From positions 97,179-161,178 of the forward strand of contig JAPPLG010000014.1 in NCBI GenBank assembly GCA_028819545.1: a DNA stretch of 64,000 nucleotides. The letters are read 5' to 3'. The notes under the pieces are model-generated. The model did no database searches and was not told the origin of the DNA. It saw nothing but the letters and a program-made list of their open reading frames with translations. The stretch is from Bdellovibrionales bacterium (GTDB lineage Bacteria > Bdellovibrionota > Bdellovibrionia > Bdellovibrionales > UBA1609). Positions 41,977 to 53,000 of the stretch are shown here, piece after piece. Made by a program: the position numbers and the translations under genes. Each line of letters starts with the position of its first letter. The stretch's first letter is position 1.

Positions 41977-42534
41977 TTAGAACACCTTGATAAGCTCTAC
42001 TGTAAATATCAGAGTTGAACCTGGCGGTATACTTGAAATACCCTCACGGTTACCATAGGCTAAATGGCTTGGAATGTAAAATTCATAAGTGGCTCCCTCT
42101 TTCATCAACTGAACTCCCTCTGTCCAGCCTGGAATCACTTGATCCAAAGGAAACTTGGCCGTTTCATTTCTCTTATAAGAACTGTCAAACTCTGTTCCGT
42201 CAATAAGAGTGCCTTTATAATGCACTTCCACCATAGATTGAGGCCCTGGTGATTTACCGGCGCCTTCTTTTATAACTTTATACTGAAGGCCTGAAGCAGT
42301 TGTTTTCACCCCTTCTTTATCCTTATTTTGATTCAAAAACTCCACTTGAGCAGACACTGGATTCTCCCTTACAGACTGTACCGCCTGTTCACTTTCATTA
42401 TTATTTGATTCTGATGAAGAGTCACTTAATGCAGGTTCTGTTTCTGAAGAAAAACCAAACCACTTCTTAAGAGCATCACAAGAAACCAAGGTCAGACACA
42501 ACATAAGACCTATGACAATTTTAGTGACCTTCAC
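41977..42534 (-). CDS. FKBP-type peptidyl-prolyl isomerase lipoprotein
   Basis: GTG start VKVTKIVIGLMLCLTLVSC lipobox; VEVHYKGTLIDGTEFDSSYKR...VIPGWTEGVQLMKEGATYEFYIPSHLAYG. Confidence 0.95.
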   Translation of the reverse strand: MKVTKIVIGLMLCLTLVSCDALKKWFGFSSETEPALSDSSSESNNNESEQAVQSVRENPVSAQVEFLNQNKDKEGVKTTASGLQYKVIKEGAGKSPGPQSMVEVHYKGTLIDGTEFDSSYKRNETAKFPLDQVIPGWTEGVQLMKEGATYEFYIPSHLAYGNREGISSIPPGSTLIFTVELIKVF

Positions 42535-42579
42535 AATAAATACCTCATACACATGGATAAAATATCTCAATTGATTTTG

Positions 42580-43656
42580 TCAAACCTTTCTAAGATTAGA
42601 ACACTGCTGAATAAAACGATCAAATAGAAATACAGAGTCTTCAGGGCCCGGATGATTTTCAGGATGAAACTGTACGGCCAGGATTTTTTTATTTTCAGAG
42701 AAAAACCCCTGAATTGTCTGATCATTTAAATTCACATGAGTGACTTGCACATCTGAGGGTAAAGACCCTTCTACAATGACATACCCATGATTTTGACTGG
42801 TAATATAGATTTGATCATGCAGTAAATCTTTAACAGGATGATTCACTCCCCGGTGACCAAACTTTAACTTTCTGGTTTTACCCCCCAAAGCTAAAGCCAA
42901 TATTTGACAGCCCATACAAATTCCAAACATAAAGTATCGTCCTATTAAACTTTTCACTGTATCCACCGCCACTTGAACATAAGCAGGATCCCCCGGCCCA
43001 TTACTCAGTAAAATGCCATCAGGCTTCCAGGCCTCTATATCTTCAATTGTTGCTCTGGAAGGAAAAACTTTAACTTCAGAACATCTCTGAAATAATTCTC
43101 GTAAGATATTATTTTTACACCCAAAATCCAACACAGCCATACGAGGTCCACCAGGTATTTTCCCTTTATGCACAGTAGGTTTGGAGGTCGAAATTAAATA
43201 GGGCCAGTCTTTTTCTTTTGATTTAGATTTTTGAATTAAAGCTTGAGCCTTCTTTTGAGCTGTATCTTCAGAATCCGCTGAAACAATAGCGCCGTAAATA
43301 GAACCATGATTTCTTAAGGTTAAAGTTAAAAGACGAGTATCCACTCCATCCAACACAGGAACCGAGTGTCGAATCAATTTATCTTTCCAGGAAACATCTC
43401 TAGGGGAATTTTGCATCTTTAAACATATCAATCCTTCAATCCAAATATTGTCTGACTCCCAATAAGCATCACTTTCAGAATAATTACCCTGATGAGGAGC
43501 TGTCATGACAACAATTTGAGAAAAATAAGAAGGATCCGTAGCCACTTCCTCATAACCGCTATGAGCTGTGTTAAAAACCACCTCACCTGCTTTTTCCCCG
43601 CCGCCTAAGTGATGACCTGGAAAAAGCTGTCCTGTCTCTAAAACAAGAAAAGCCAC
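42580..43656 (-). CDS. carA: Carbamoyl-phosphate synthase small subunit
   Basis: GEVVFNTAHSGYEE, GICMGCQILALALGGKT, VQFHPENHPGP. Confidence 0.97.
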   Translation of the reverse strand: MAFLVLETGQLFPGHHLGGGEKAGEVVFNTAHSGYEEVATDPSYFSQIVVMTAPHQGNYSESDAYWESDNIWIEGLICLKMQNSPRDVSWKDKLIRHSVPVLDGVDTRLLTLTLRNHGSIYGAIVSADSEDTAQKKAQALIQKSKSKEKDWPYLISTSKPTVHKGKIPGGPRMAVLDFGCKNNILRELFQRCSEVKVFPSRATIEDIEAWKPDGILLSNGPGDPAYVQVAVDTVKSLIGRYFMFGICMGCQILALALGGKTRKLKFGHRGVNHPVKDLLHDQIYITSQNHGYVIVEGSLPSDVQVTHVNLNDQTIQGFFSENKKILAVQFHPENHPGPEDSVFLFDRFIQQCSNLRKV

Positions 43657-44595
43657 TTAAACCTTTAAATCCAAAATTAAACTAAGCAAAGCCAACCGAA
43701 CATAAAGTCCATTTTCAACCTGATTCAAAATACGGCAACGAGAATCCCTAAGGGCAAAATTAGAGATCTCCACTCCTCGAATTGCAGGCCCGGGGTGTAA
43801 AATAATCCCCTCCGGAGAGAAAATATTGACCTGATCATAACCAATACGAAACTTATCCCTATACTCTGCAACAGAAAAACCAATAGAGCCCAGAAGATCT
43901 CCGTGTCTTTCCTCCTGAACACGAAGAGACACCAACACTGTTGCCCACTTAACCCCTTCATTAAGTTCATCAAAGTTTTTAAAATTCTTCCATACCTCAT
44001 TTCTTGGAGCTAAACCTTTTGGAGAGCAATAGGCCACCTCAGCTCCCAAGCGAGACAATAGTTTTACATTGGAGTGCGCCACTCGAGAGTGAAGCACATC
44101 CCCTACAATGAGAACGCGCTCCCCTTTAATCTGCCCCCTATCTTCCAAAATAGTTAAAGCATCTGACAAAGACTGGGAAGGATGTGACTGAGTACCCAAG
44201 CCTGCATTGATTAATGGGATAGGACTGGATAATAAGTCTTCCATTGGAATTTTAAGTTTTTTAGATCGAAAAATTAAAGCATCCGGTTTTAAAGCTTTTA
44301 ATATATTAATAGTGTCTTCTACCGTCTCCCCTTTAGCAACACTGGATCTGCCGGCACTTAAATAGATTGCTTTAACACCTAAACGGTCACAGGCCGTCTC
44401 AAAGCTGACCCTTGTACGTGTACTTGGTTCTGTAAAGAATAAATAAACCAGTTTTCTACTGGCTTTAGTGGAATCCACCAGCCTGTGAAGTGCCCCGTCT
44501 TTAAAGTATTTCTTAAAAACTTTGGCTAAATCTATGATATCACTAATATGATGATCTTCTAAATTATCAATATCAATCAGAGAACGTCCTAACAT
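43657..44595 (-). CDS. pyrB: Aspartate carbamoyltransferase catalytic subunit
   Basis: FFTEPSTRTRVSFETA, HPSQSLSDALTI, HPGPAIRGVEI. Confidence 0.96.
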   Translation of the reverse strand: MLGRSLIDIDNLEDHHISDIIDLAKVFKKYFKDGALHRLVDSTKASRKLVYLFFTEPSTRTRVSFETACDRLGVKAIYLSAGRSSVAKGETVEDTINILKALKPDALIFRSKKLKIPMEDLLSSPIPLINAGLGTQSHPSQSLSDALTILEDRGQIKGERVLIVGDVLHSRVAHSNVKLLSRLGAEVAYCSPKGLAPRNEVWKNFKNFDELNEGVKWATVLVSLRVQEERHGDLLGSIGFSVAEYRDKFRIGYDQVNIFSPEGIILHPGPAIRGVEISNFALRDSRCRILNQVENGLYVRLALLSLILDLKV

Positions 44596-44650
44596 AGCTG
44601 GAGTATTTTAGAGAAAAGGCGAAAATTCGTCAACTATTCAATAAGGTCTT

Positions 44651-45403
44651 TTAAGAGTTATCCGGTTTGTCATAAACAGAAGAAAACATTCTCGACCATC
44701 TGAAGGTCCAAGGGTAACAAAGAAGGGGGAGGTTAAAAAGAGTTTTATCACAACTTAGCCAAATACCAACAGCCTGCCCCATTAAATTCTCTGCAGGTAA
44801 AAACCCCCAATAACGACTGTCTTGAGAGTTATTTCTATTGTCTCCCAGTACAAATAAAGAATCTTCCGGCACTGTCAGTTCATAGTTTTGATATGAGTCA
44901 ATTTTTCTCCATAAAACCTGATATTGGCGAGAATCTAAAAATTCCATATTCATGTCATAATCAGAGACAGCGGCGCCTAAAGCATAGGAGAGGGTTTCAT
45001 TATTATCCTCATTGTCCATTTCCAAAGTTTGACTTTGAATTTTGTTGCCATTGATCCATATATTATGATCCTGAATTTTAAGATGATCTCCTGGCAGAGC
45101 AATAACTCTCTTGACCATAAAATAGGAGCCTTTGGTCGAACGGAAGATAACAATATCCCCTCTCCCGGGCAGAGCTTTTCTCCAAAGCCACTTTTTTGTA
45201 AATGGAACACGAAGACCGTAAGGGTATTTTTTAACAACAATATGATCATAAACCAGAAAGGTTGGAATCATACTGCCTGACGGAATAACGTAGTGGTCTA
45301 AAGCAATCCAGCGAAAAAAAAGAATAAAAAAAACAGCCCCCCAAAAAAAAGACTTGCTATCGTACCACGTACGTAATTTTTTAATAATTTTTTCCGGAAT
45401 CAA
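44651..45403 (-). CDS. lepB: Signal peptidase I
   Basis: VIPSGSMIPTFLVYD (catalytic Ser), MVKRVIALPGD (catalytic Lys), VLGDNRNNSQDSRYWGFLP. Confidence 0.95.
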   Translation of the reverse strand: MIPEKIIKKLRTWYDSKSFFWGAVFFILFFRWIALDHYVIPSGSMIPTFLVYDHIVVKKYPYGLRVPFTKKWLWRKALPGRGDIVIFRSTKGSYFMVKRVIALPGDHLKIQDHNIWINGNKIQSQTLEMDNEDNNETLSYALGAAVSDYDMNMEFLDSRQYQVLWRKIDSYQNYELTVPEDSLFVLGDNRNNSQDSRYWGFLPAENLMGQAVGIWLSCDKTLFNLPLLCYPWTFRWSRMFSSVYDKPDNS

Positions 45404-46413
45404 TCAATTCTCCTTTTTTTATGAACAGGCCAATACCATCTCTGCTTTCTAAAAGAATCAAACTGGCATAAAAATTTCAAAATAGGAAGTGTTGTCTCAC
45501 AGCCCCATAAAACAACCATTGCCCGTCCCTTGATAGAATGAAGGGGAATAAGACTTTTATCTTGCCCTCCAGAAAATTCTTTTTCATTACTGACCTTTAC
45601 TTGAGAGTGTAAAAGCCCCTCAATCTTCCACTTGGAATTTTTTTCTACATGAGCTGTTAACCCCGGCTCAAGAGCTTTGACTTTGACACTCACTGAAGAG
45701 TTTTCCAGAACAACAGCTGTCAGTGTTTCAAAACGAATAGGAAAATAAGGATCTTCATCCACATATACGATTGTACCCTTTGGAATGATGACTTTCTCAA
45801 ATTTTGATTGTTTTTTAAAGGTGACAATGCCCCCCGCAATCCTGGCATGAATAGGCCAAGTACGGGAATCCCTGGATTGAGAGCGATGATCCCCCATTAC
45901 AAAATAATGTCCCTTAGGAATTTTATAAGGCCCAAATGAAATATCTTCTTCCTTTTTTCTTAAAACACTATAAGGTCCGGCAGACAACTCCTCCTGCCAA
46001 TGCACATAATTATTTAAACCGCCCGTCTCATTTTCACCTGGAAAATCAAATGGCCTTAAAAATCCCCACTCTTGTTTCACCTCTAAAGGGGGTTGAGGTT
46101 TATACATTTTCTCATTGATAAATAAAACACCTTTGGAATAAAACACACGATCTCCTGGAAGTCCTATTATTCTTTTAAACATGAGATGATGGGGATGTTG
46201 CGGCTCTTCCAACAGCACAACTTCACCTCTTTGAGGCTGTTTCCATACCTGCCAATAACGTTTAAAAACATTCAACCCATAGACTTGCTTCTGCACCCAA
46301 AGATAATCACCTGTAAGTAAAGTCGGAGCCATGTCTGATGTGGAAACCTGATAAGGCTCCAGAATAAATCGAATGCACAAAGCCAATAAAACAAAAGTAA
46401 CAGACTTTTTCAT
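45400..46413 (-). CDS. Signal peptidase I-like paralog lacking canonical Ser
   Basis: VSTSDMAPTLLTGD (Asp at nucleophile position), MFKRIIGLPGD, VMGDHRSQSRDSRTWP; extra C-terminal region. Confidence 0.88.
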   Translation of the reverse strand: MKKSVTFVLLALCIRFILEPYQVSTSDMAPTLLTGDYLWVQKQVYGLNVFKRYWQVWKQPQRGEVVLLEEPQHPHHLMFKRIIGLPGDRVFYSKGVLFINEKMYKPQPPLEVKQEWGFLRPFDFPGENETGGLNNYVHWQEELSAGPYSVLRKKEEDISFGPYKIPKGHYFVMGDHRSQSRDSRTWPIHARIAGGIVTFKKQSKFEKVIIPKGTIVYVDEDPYFPIRFETLTAVVLENSSVSVKVKALEPGLTAHVEKNSKWKIEGLLHSQVKVSNEKEFSGGQDKSLIPLHSIKGRAMVVLWGCETTLPILKFLCQFDSFRKQRWYWPVHKKRRID

Positions 46414-48209
46414 TCACCCGATTTCAAAACAGCCATAAATGCTTCCTGAGGAATAGAAACTTTTCCAAATTCTTTCATTCTCTTTTTTCCCCTTTTTTGT
46501 TTTTCAAGAAGTTTTCTTTTTCGAGTCACATCTCCTCCATAGAGTTTGGCAGTCACATCTTTTCTATAAGCACTGATCGTCTCACGAGCAATAATTCTTC
46601 CTCCAATAGCCGCCTGCACAGCAATAGGGTATTGTTGTCGAGGAATGATCTTTTTTAGCCGCTTAACAATATCTCTTCCGCGAAATAAAGACTTTTCCTT
46701 ATGAGCAATAAGAGACAAAGCATCCAAAACTTCTCCGTTCAATAAAATATCCAACTTCACCAAATGAGATTCCTGATATCCCTCCCACTCATACTCCATA
46801 GAAGCATATCCCCTGGAAACAGATTTTAATTGATCATGAAAGTCAGTCACCACTTCAGCTAAAGGAATGCGATACTCTATGATCACACGGTCTTTGGCCA
46901 AATATTCCATTCGGACCTGCTCTCCTCTATTATGTTCACAAAGTTTTAAAACAGCTCCAATAGACTCGGATGGAGTATGAATGGAAAGACGAACAAAGGG
47001 CTCTTTCATTTTTTCTATTTTTGAAAAATCAGGAAGATGAGAAGGGTTTTCAATTTCCTCCACTTGGCCGTTGGTTAAAAACACCTGATAAATTACACTG
47101 GGGGCAGTGACCACAAGATTGAGGTTAAATTCTCTTTCCAAACGTTCCTGAACAATTTCAAGGTGCAGAAGGCCTAAAAACCCACATCGAAACCCAAACC
47201 CCAAAGCAGGAGAAGTTTCCATATCAAAAACAAGAGCTGAATCATTTAAAGAAAGTTTTTCCAAAGCTTTTTTTAAATGAGCAAAATCATCCGAACTGAT
47301 TGGGTAAACTCCTGAGTACACCATAGGTTTTAATTGTTTAAACCCCGCCAGCGGCTCTTCTGCAGGATGATTTTTATGAGTTAAAGTGTCTCCAACCCGA
47401 ATTTGTTTAATATCCTTAATTCCGCATATAATAAAACCCACCTCTCCTTGAGACAGCTCTTTCTTGGAAACCACATAAGGAGAAAAAATTCCCATCTTTA
47501 AAACTTCACATTCCAATTGAGAGCCCATAAACCGAACAGCGTCCCCTTGTTTAATTTTACCGTCTTTAATACGACAAAGAGCCACCACTCCCTGGTAAGA
47601 GTCAAACCAGGAATCAAAGACTAAGGCCCTCAAATAATCTTCAGAAGAAGAGCTGGGGGGAGGAATCTTTTCAACAACAGCAGATAAGATCTGCTCCAGT
47701 CCCTGTCCGGTTTTAGCACTGATTTCCAAAATCTCATCTTCTTGAAACCCCATTAAGTCCATCAATTGTTTTTTACATTGCGGAACATCCGCTGAAGGCA
47801 GATCCACTTTATTCAAAACAGGAATAATTTTTAAATTCCCCTCCAAAGCCAAGTAGGCATGAGCCAGAGTCTGAGCCTCCACTCCCTGACTGGCGTCCAC
47901 CACCAACAAAACTCCCTCGCAGGCACTTAAAGACCTGGAAACTTCATAAGAAAAATCCACATGTCCCGGTGTATCTATAAGATTTAGTTGATAAATTTGT
48001 TGATCCTGATGTGTGTAACTCAAGCAGACAGTCTGAGCTTTAATGGTAATGCCCCTTTCTCTTTCAATATCCATACTGTCCAAGTACTGGGATTTTTTAT
48101 CCCTTTCTTCAACAGCTCCCGTCAAACTCATCAACCCATCTGCCAAGGTAGACTTGCCATGATCAATATGAGCAATAATAGAAAAATTTCGAATATTTTG
48201 AACACTCAT
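46410..48209 (-). CDS. lepA: Elongation factor 4 (LepA)
   Basis: SIIAHIDHGKSTLADGLM, ERERGITIKAQTV, IDTPGHVDFSYEVSRSL. Confidence 0.97.
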   Translation of the reverse strand: MSVQNIRNFSIIAHIDHGKSTLADGLMSLTGAVEERDKKSQYLDSMDIERERGITIKAQTVCLSYTHQDQQIYQLNLIDTPGHVDFSYEVSRSLSACEGVLLVVDASQGVEAQTLAHAYLALEGNLKIIPVLNKVDLPSADVPQCKKQLMDLMGFQEDEILEISAKTGQGLEQILSAVVEKIPPPSSSSEDYLRALVFDSWFDSYQGVVALCRIKDGKIKQGDAVRFMGSQLECEVLKMGIFSPYVVSKKELSQGEVGFIICGIKDIKQIRVGDTLTHKNHPAEEPLAGFKQLKPMVYSGVYPISSDDFAHLKKALEKLSLNDSALVFDMETSPALGFGFRCGFLGLLHLEIVQERLEREFNLNLVVTAPSVIYQVFLTNGQVEEIENPSHLPDFSKIEKMKEPFVRLSIHTPSESIGAVLKLCEHNRGEQVRMEYLAKDRVIIEYRIPLAEVVTDFHDQLKSVSRGYASMEYEWEGYQESHLVKLDILLNGEVLDALSLIAHKEKSLFRGRDIVKRLKKIIPRQQYPIAVQAAIGGRIIARETISAYRKDVTAKLYGGDVTRKRKLLEKQKRGKKRMKEFGKVSIPQEAFMAVLKSGE

Positions 48210-48274
48210 TCCTTTTGACTCCATTGCTTTGGATATATTTACATCTTCTATTTTTTATGATTCAATGTCCATTC

Positions 48275-48691
48275 ATGCGTTATTTTTTATTTCTACTTTT
48301 TTGCACATCCTGCATCTCCGTCCCAGAGGTCATTGAACTCAGCTGGCCTACAGATATACGTCAAATCTCCCGCCATTTTTCCGGTTCTCATGACGGTATG
48401 GATATTGCCGTTCCCTCTAACTCTACTGTTTATTCTGCGCATAAAGGGAAAGTTTTTCAAGCTGGATATTCCACTTCTTATGGAAAATATATTATTTTGG
48501 AATTTTCAGATCAGTGGGCCACTCTCTATGCCCACCTCAACAAACTGTTAGTTAAAACAGGAGATCACGTTAACAGGAAACAAAAAATCGGATTGTCCGG
48601 GTCCACAGGACAGTCCTCAAGCCCCCACCTTCACTTTGAATTGTTTAAAAATAAAAAAAATGTAAACCCTTTTTCCTACCTTATTCAATAA
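48275..48691 (+). CDS. M23-family (LytM) metallopeptidase lipoprotein
   Basis: HDGMDIA...TLYAHLNKL...GSTGQSSSPHLHFEL; lipobox LFCTSC. Confidence 0.88.
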   Translation: MRYFLFLLFCTSCISVPEVIELSWPTDIRQISRHFSGSHDGMDIAVPSNSTVYSAHKGKVFQAGYSTSYGKYIILEFSDQWATLYAHLNKLLVKTGDHVNRKQKIGLSGSTGQSSSPHLHFELFKNKKNVNPFSYLIQ

Positions 48692-50085
48692 TGAAAAATA
48701 TTAGCTTACTCTTTTTCATATTTGCTTATAGTGCTTCTGCAAAAACATGGAGCCTAGACCAGATTATTCTAAAAACTTTAGAAAACAGCCGGAGTATTCA
48801 AATTATTCAAGCACAAAAATCAGCAGACAAATTGATCCAGGCAGAAGCTCTTTTGCCTTTCGACTGGCAGGTGGGATGGAACTACATACTTCCCAAAACA
48901 CCTACAGCAAATAATTTTAACGTGAAAAATTTCAACTCTAATTTTTCTCTGCAAAAAAAGTGGCTCTACGGCTTAAATTTCAAAACAACCTATTGCCACA
49001 CCACTGCTGAAACACCCTGCAGTCATCTCCCACCCTCCGCTCTGGCGCCGCCATACTCAAGAACAGTTTCCTTAAGCCTTGAACAAAATATTTTTAGAAA
49101 TATTTTTGGTAGAGAAGACCGTCTAAAGCTACAATCCGCAGAATATAAGTACCAAAGCGCAAAATTCACTCGTACAGAAGATATTAAAAAACTCATTCTT
49201 ACAACAGCCGAAAAGTTTTGGAACAGCTATGCTTTTTATATTTATGTACAACAGGCCAAACAAAGAAGCAGGGACTACAAAGAACTGGCTGACCTTGCAC
49301 AACAAAAATCAAAAATGGGCCATATCCTTCCCGGGGAAATCCCTCAAATTTTATCTCAATATGAAAGAACTATAAAACAACAAAAAGAAATGGAAACTCA
49401 GCTTAAAAACTCCATGATTGATTTACAAGATTTTACACAAATTAAAGATAAGAAGTTTAATTTTGCAAAACACCGCACTCTTCCCATACCTCGCTTATCT
49501 CTTGTCAATAATGTAGAGCAATTAAATGCTATTCAAGCTGTTAGAGCCCATCACTCTTCCACTATAGCTCTACTGGATGCTCAAAAGTATTTTTATCTGC
49601 CTTATGTCAAACTGCACGCCGGAGCAGATTTTCTCGGTCATGAAAAAACATGGTTTCAAACTGTCAAATCAGCTGAATTAAAAAATTATAGAATCGGCAT
49701 TGCTTTTGTGTACCCTCTATCGCACTCCCCATCCCGATGGAAACAGTTTCGTTATCTTCGATCTAAAAAACTGCAACATGAGCTGGAATATGAAGACCAC
49801 AAGCAAACAATATCCAACCAATTAAAAATCAGCTGGAATCAACTAGAAAACGCCCACTCTTCTTTAAAAGCCTCCTTTAAAATTTTAAAGCTTCAAAAAC
49901 AAGCACTGGATGAAATTCGAAAATCTTATATTCAAGGGCGCGTCCCCATCAACACACTGATCTCTGCCCAAGATCGAAACACCGAAGTGGAAAAAGAAAA
50001 CCTTCAAGCACAAAGAAATTATAATTTATCTTTACTAAGATACTATTCTTTGAGAGATAAACTGCTTGCGAGATACAAAAAATGA
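48691..50085 (+). CDS. TolC-family outer membrane protein
   Basis: Signal peptide, paired coiled-coil OEP architecture; directly upstream of RND pump. Confidence 0.8.
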   Translation: MKNISLLFFIFAYSASAKTWSLDQIILKTLENSRSIQIIQAQKSADKLIQAEALLPFDWQVGWNYILPKTPTANNFNVKNFNSNFSLQKKWLYGLNFKTTYCHTTAETPCSHLPPSALAPPYSRTVSLSLEQNIFRNIFGREDRLKLQSAEYKYQSAKFTRTEDIKKLILTTAEKFWNSYAFYIYVQQAKQRSRDYKELADLAQQKSKMGHILPGEIPQILSQYERTIKQQKEMETQLKNSMIDLQDFTQIKDKKFNFAKHRTLPIPRLSLVNNVEQLNAIQAVRAHHSSTIALLDAQKYFYLPYVKLHAGADFLGHEKTWFQTVKSAELKNYRIGIAFVYPLSHSPSRWKQFRYLRSKKLQHELEYEDHKQTISNQLKISWNQLENAHSSLKASFKILKLQKQALDEIRKSYIQGRVPINTLISAQDRNTEVEKENLQAQRNYNLSLLRYYSLRDKLLARYKK

Positions 50086-53000
50086 AAAACTTTTTTGCCT
50101 TTTTTCTTGAAAATTCAAAGTTAACATTTGTTGTCACTTTAGCTCTTTTTGTAATGGGCCTTATGGGCTTTATGAATCTTAGAAGAGAAACAAGACCGCC
50201 CGTAGACTTTGCAAGAGTCATGATTACAACTGTATTTCCAGGAGCCTCTTCTGAAGAAGTGGAAGATCAAATCACTTTAAAAATTGAAGAAGAAATCAGA
50301 GTTGTTGATGGAATGAAAGACTCCAGATCTATCTCCTCCCCCGGTATGAGCCTGCTCTCCCTACGCATCGACATTGACAATGAAGATACTCTGGAAGTTG
50401 TGGATGAACTGCAAAGGGCTTTATCAAAAGTGCGCCAGCTTCCTTCAATGATCCTGGAATCCCCTTATTTACTTCACATTAAAGCAAAAGAAATTCCTAT
50501 TCTTAAAGTTCTGGTGGAGGGAGACAATACAAATCGTAAAAGAGATCAACTGGCCTTTCAGTTAAAAACAGCACTTGAAAGAGATAGAGGAGTCGCTAGT
50601 GTCCAATTTACAGGCTACAAACCAAGAGAATTTAAAATCACCTTAGACCCTAAAAAACTGCAGGAGTATCATGTCGGTCTTGATGAAGTGACAAAAGCTG
50701 TATCTGCCAGCATGAAAGATGTTTCTGCAGGAATACTTCGGTCTTCTGTAAAAGCAGAACAAGTCAAACTTCATACAAAACTGGATACAATTTCAAAATT
50801 AGAAAAATTAGTCGTTCGATCCAACTTTTCAGGCCATAAAATTCTTATTCAAGATTTAGGTAAAGTCACTGATGAAGAGGAGGAGATCCCAGAACGAATC
50901 CGATTCAATGGCGAGTCTGTCACTTACCTCCAAATAACAAAAAAAGAAAAAGAGGATTCCATACACCTTTCCAATCGGATAAAAAAATTAGTGAAAAACT
51001 ATCCGGCACCGGAAGGCTACAAACTACAAGTCTATGACAACGAAGCAGATAGAACACAAAACCAACTGTCTATTGTTGTAAAAAATGCATGGGTGGGTCT
51101 GAGCCTGGTCTTAATTGTTTTATTACTGCTCCTTCCGGGCTGGCTGGGCATCCTGTCGGCAATCAGTCTGCCTATATCCATATTGGGGGCTGTAGCCCTT
51201 TGTGCATCCTTTGGAATCACCTTTAATTCGATCACCATGCTGGCTTTTATTATTTGTATTGGAATGTTGGTGGATAACTCGGTAGTCGTTAGTGAAAATT
51301 ATGCACGACTTAGAATGGATGAGAATAAAACTCCGTTACAGTCTGCTTTAACATCTGTGATGCAGCTTTATAAACCTGTCACAGCTACGGTTCTTACAAC
51401 TGTCTCTGCTTTTCTCCCAATGCTGGTCACTAAAGGAGTGATGGGGCAATTTATCAAATGGATTCCTATTGTTGTTTCGGTAGCCCTCATTATGAGCCTT
51501 CTCGATGCTTTTGTACTTTTGCCTTCCCGATTACAATGGACTATTCGCAAATCACAAAACAAAACGACTAGGATTCAAAAATACTTCCACCAAATCACTA
51601 AAAGATTTGAAAAGTTATTGTCCCTTTGTATTCGAAGACGTTACGTATGCTCTTTAGTTTTATTGGCTATTACAGCTTTTAGCATTTCAGTAAGCTTTTG
51701 GGGAAATGAGTTTATTTTATTTCCAAAAGATGATGTTCGACATCATTATATTTACTATGAGGCTAAAGAGGGCGCATCCATTGAACAAACAGATCTCTTG
51801 GCAAAAAGACTGGTCAATCAAATTACTCAAACTACAGGGGCTGATCAAATTGAAGGGCTTCTCACTCAATCTGGAATGCAAAATCAGAGATTTTCTGCTT
51901 CCGGGGGGAAAGGAGAAAGCACAGGAGAAATGTTCTTACTCTTAAAAGAAGATTCAAAATACAGAAAAAAACCAGAAGTGCTGTTGAAAAAACTTCGAAA
52001 TATCGACAATAAAGATTTTAAAACTCTTCGATTTGAAGCTCTTGGAGCCGGTCCTCCTGTAGGCTATGCTGTTCACGTCATCTTTATTTCACCAGACCGT
52101 GAAGAGCTTTTATCTTTAACTCAGGATTTTAAAGATCAGCTTTCTCAAATTCCAGGGGTAATTGAAGTGGAAGACGATCAGTTTTCCACAGGCCCTGAAT
52201 ACATCATTGAACCCAACCTGACAAAAATGGCCCAGTTGGGCATCAGTCCAGTCTCTTTAGGAAAAACCCTACAGACAGCTTTAGAGGGGAACCGAGTGGG
52301 TGAGCTTGTAGAAAAAGGAGAAACTTTTTATGTAAAAATTTATTATGACTCTCATATCAGATCTAATATTGAAGATTTGAAAAAAATTAAAATCCAAACC
52401 CAAGCAGGCTCACTAATCCCTTTGGAGGAGATTATTTCCTTGGAGTACAACCCTCAAGGGAGCTCTATTAGAAAAAGATTCGATTATCAGAACTCTATTG
52501 AAGTAAAAGCAAAAGTGGATATGGCCCAAATGAATTCACAAAAAGCAAATGCATTATCTGAAGTAATCATTAAAGATCTCTATAAAAAATATAATAATAC
52601 CTCTCATGTCTTCCAAGGAGAAAGACAACACACCAAAGAATCTATGGATTCTTTATTTCAAGCTATGGTGCTTGCCGTCTTCGGAATTTTTATTATCTTA
52701 TTACTTCTTTTCCGCAAGTTTATGATTTCTTTTTTGACTTTAAGCTCTATTGTACTTGGATTTATTGGAGTCAGCCTGGCTTTTGCCCTTCATCAAAAAC
52801 CTTTATCTTTTTTAGCTTTAATTGGAATAGTGGGACTAGCTGGAGTCACTATCAATGCGGCTATTATTTTAGTCAGTTTTATTGAGGAAATGAGAAAAGA
52901 AAATCCTGAAAAATCTCTTCATGAAATTTTAGTTGCATCTGCTCGTTTTCGTTTTAAACCAATTGCCATCACCACTTTCACAACAGTGCTGGGTTTATTT

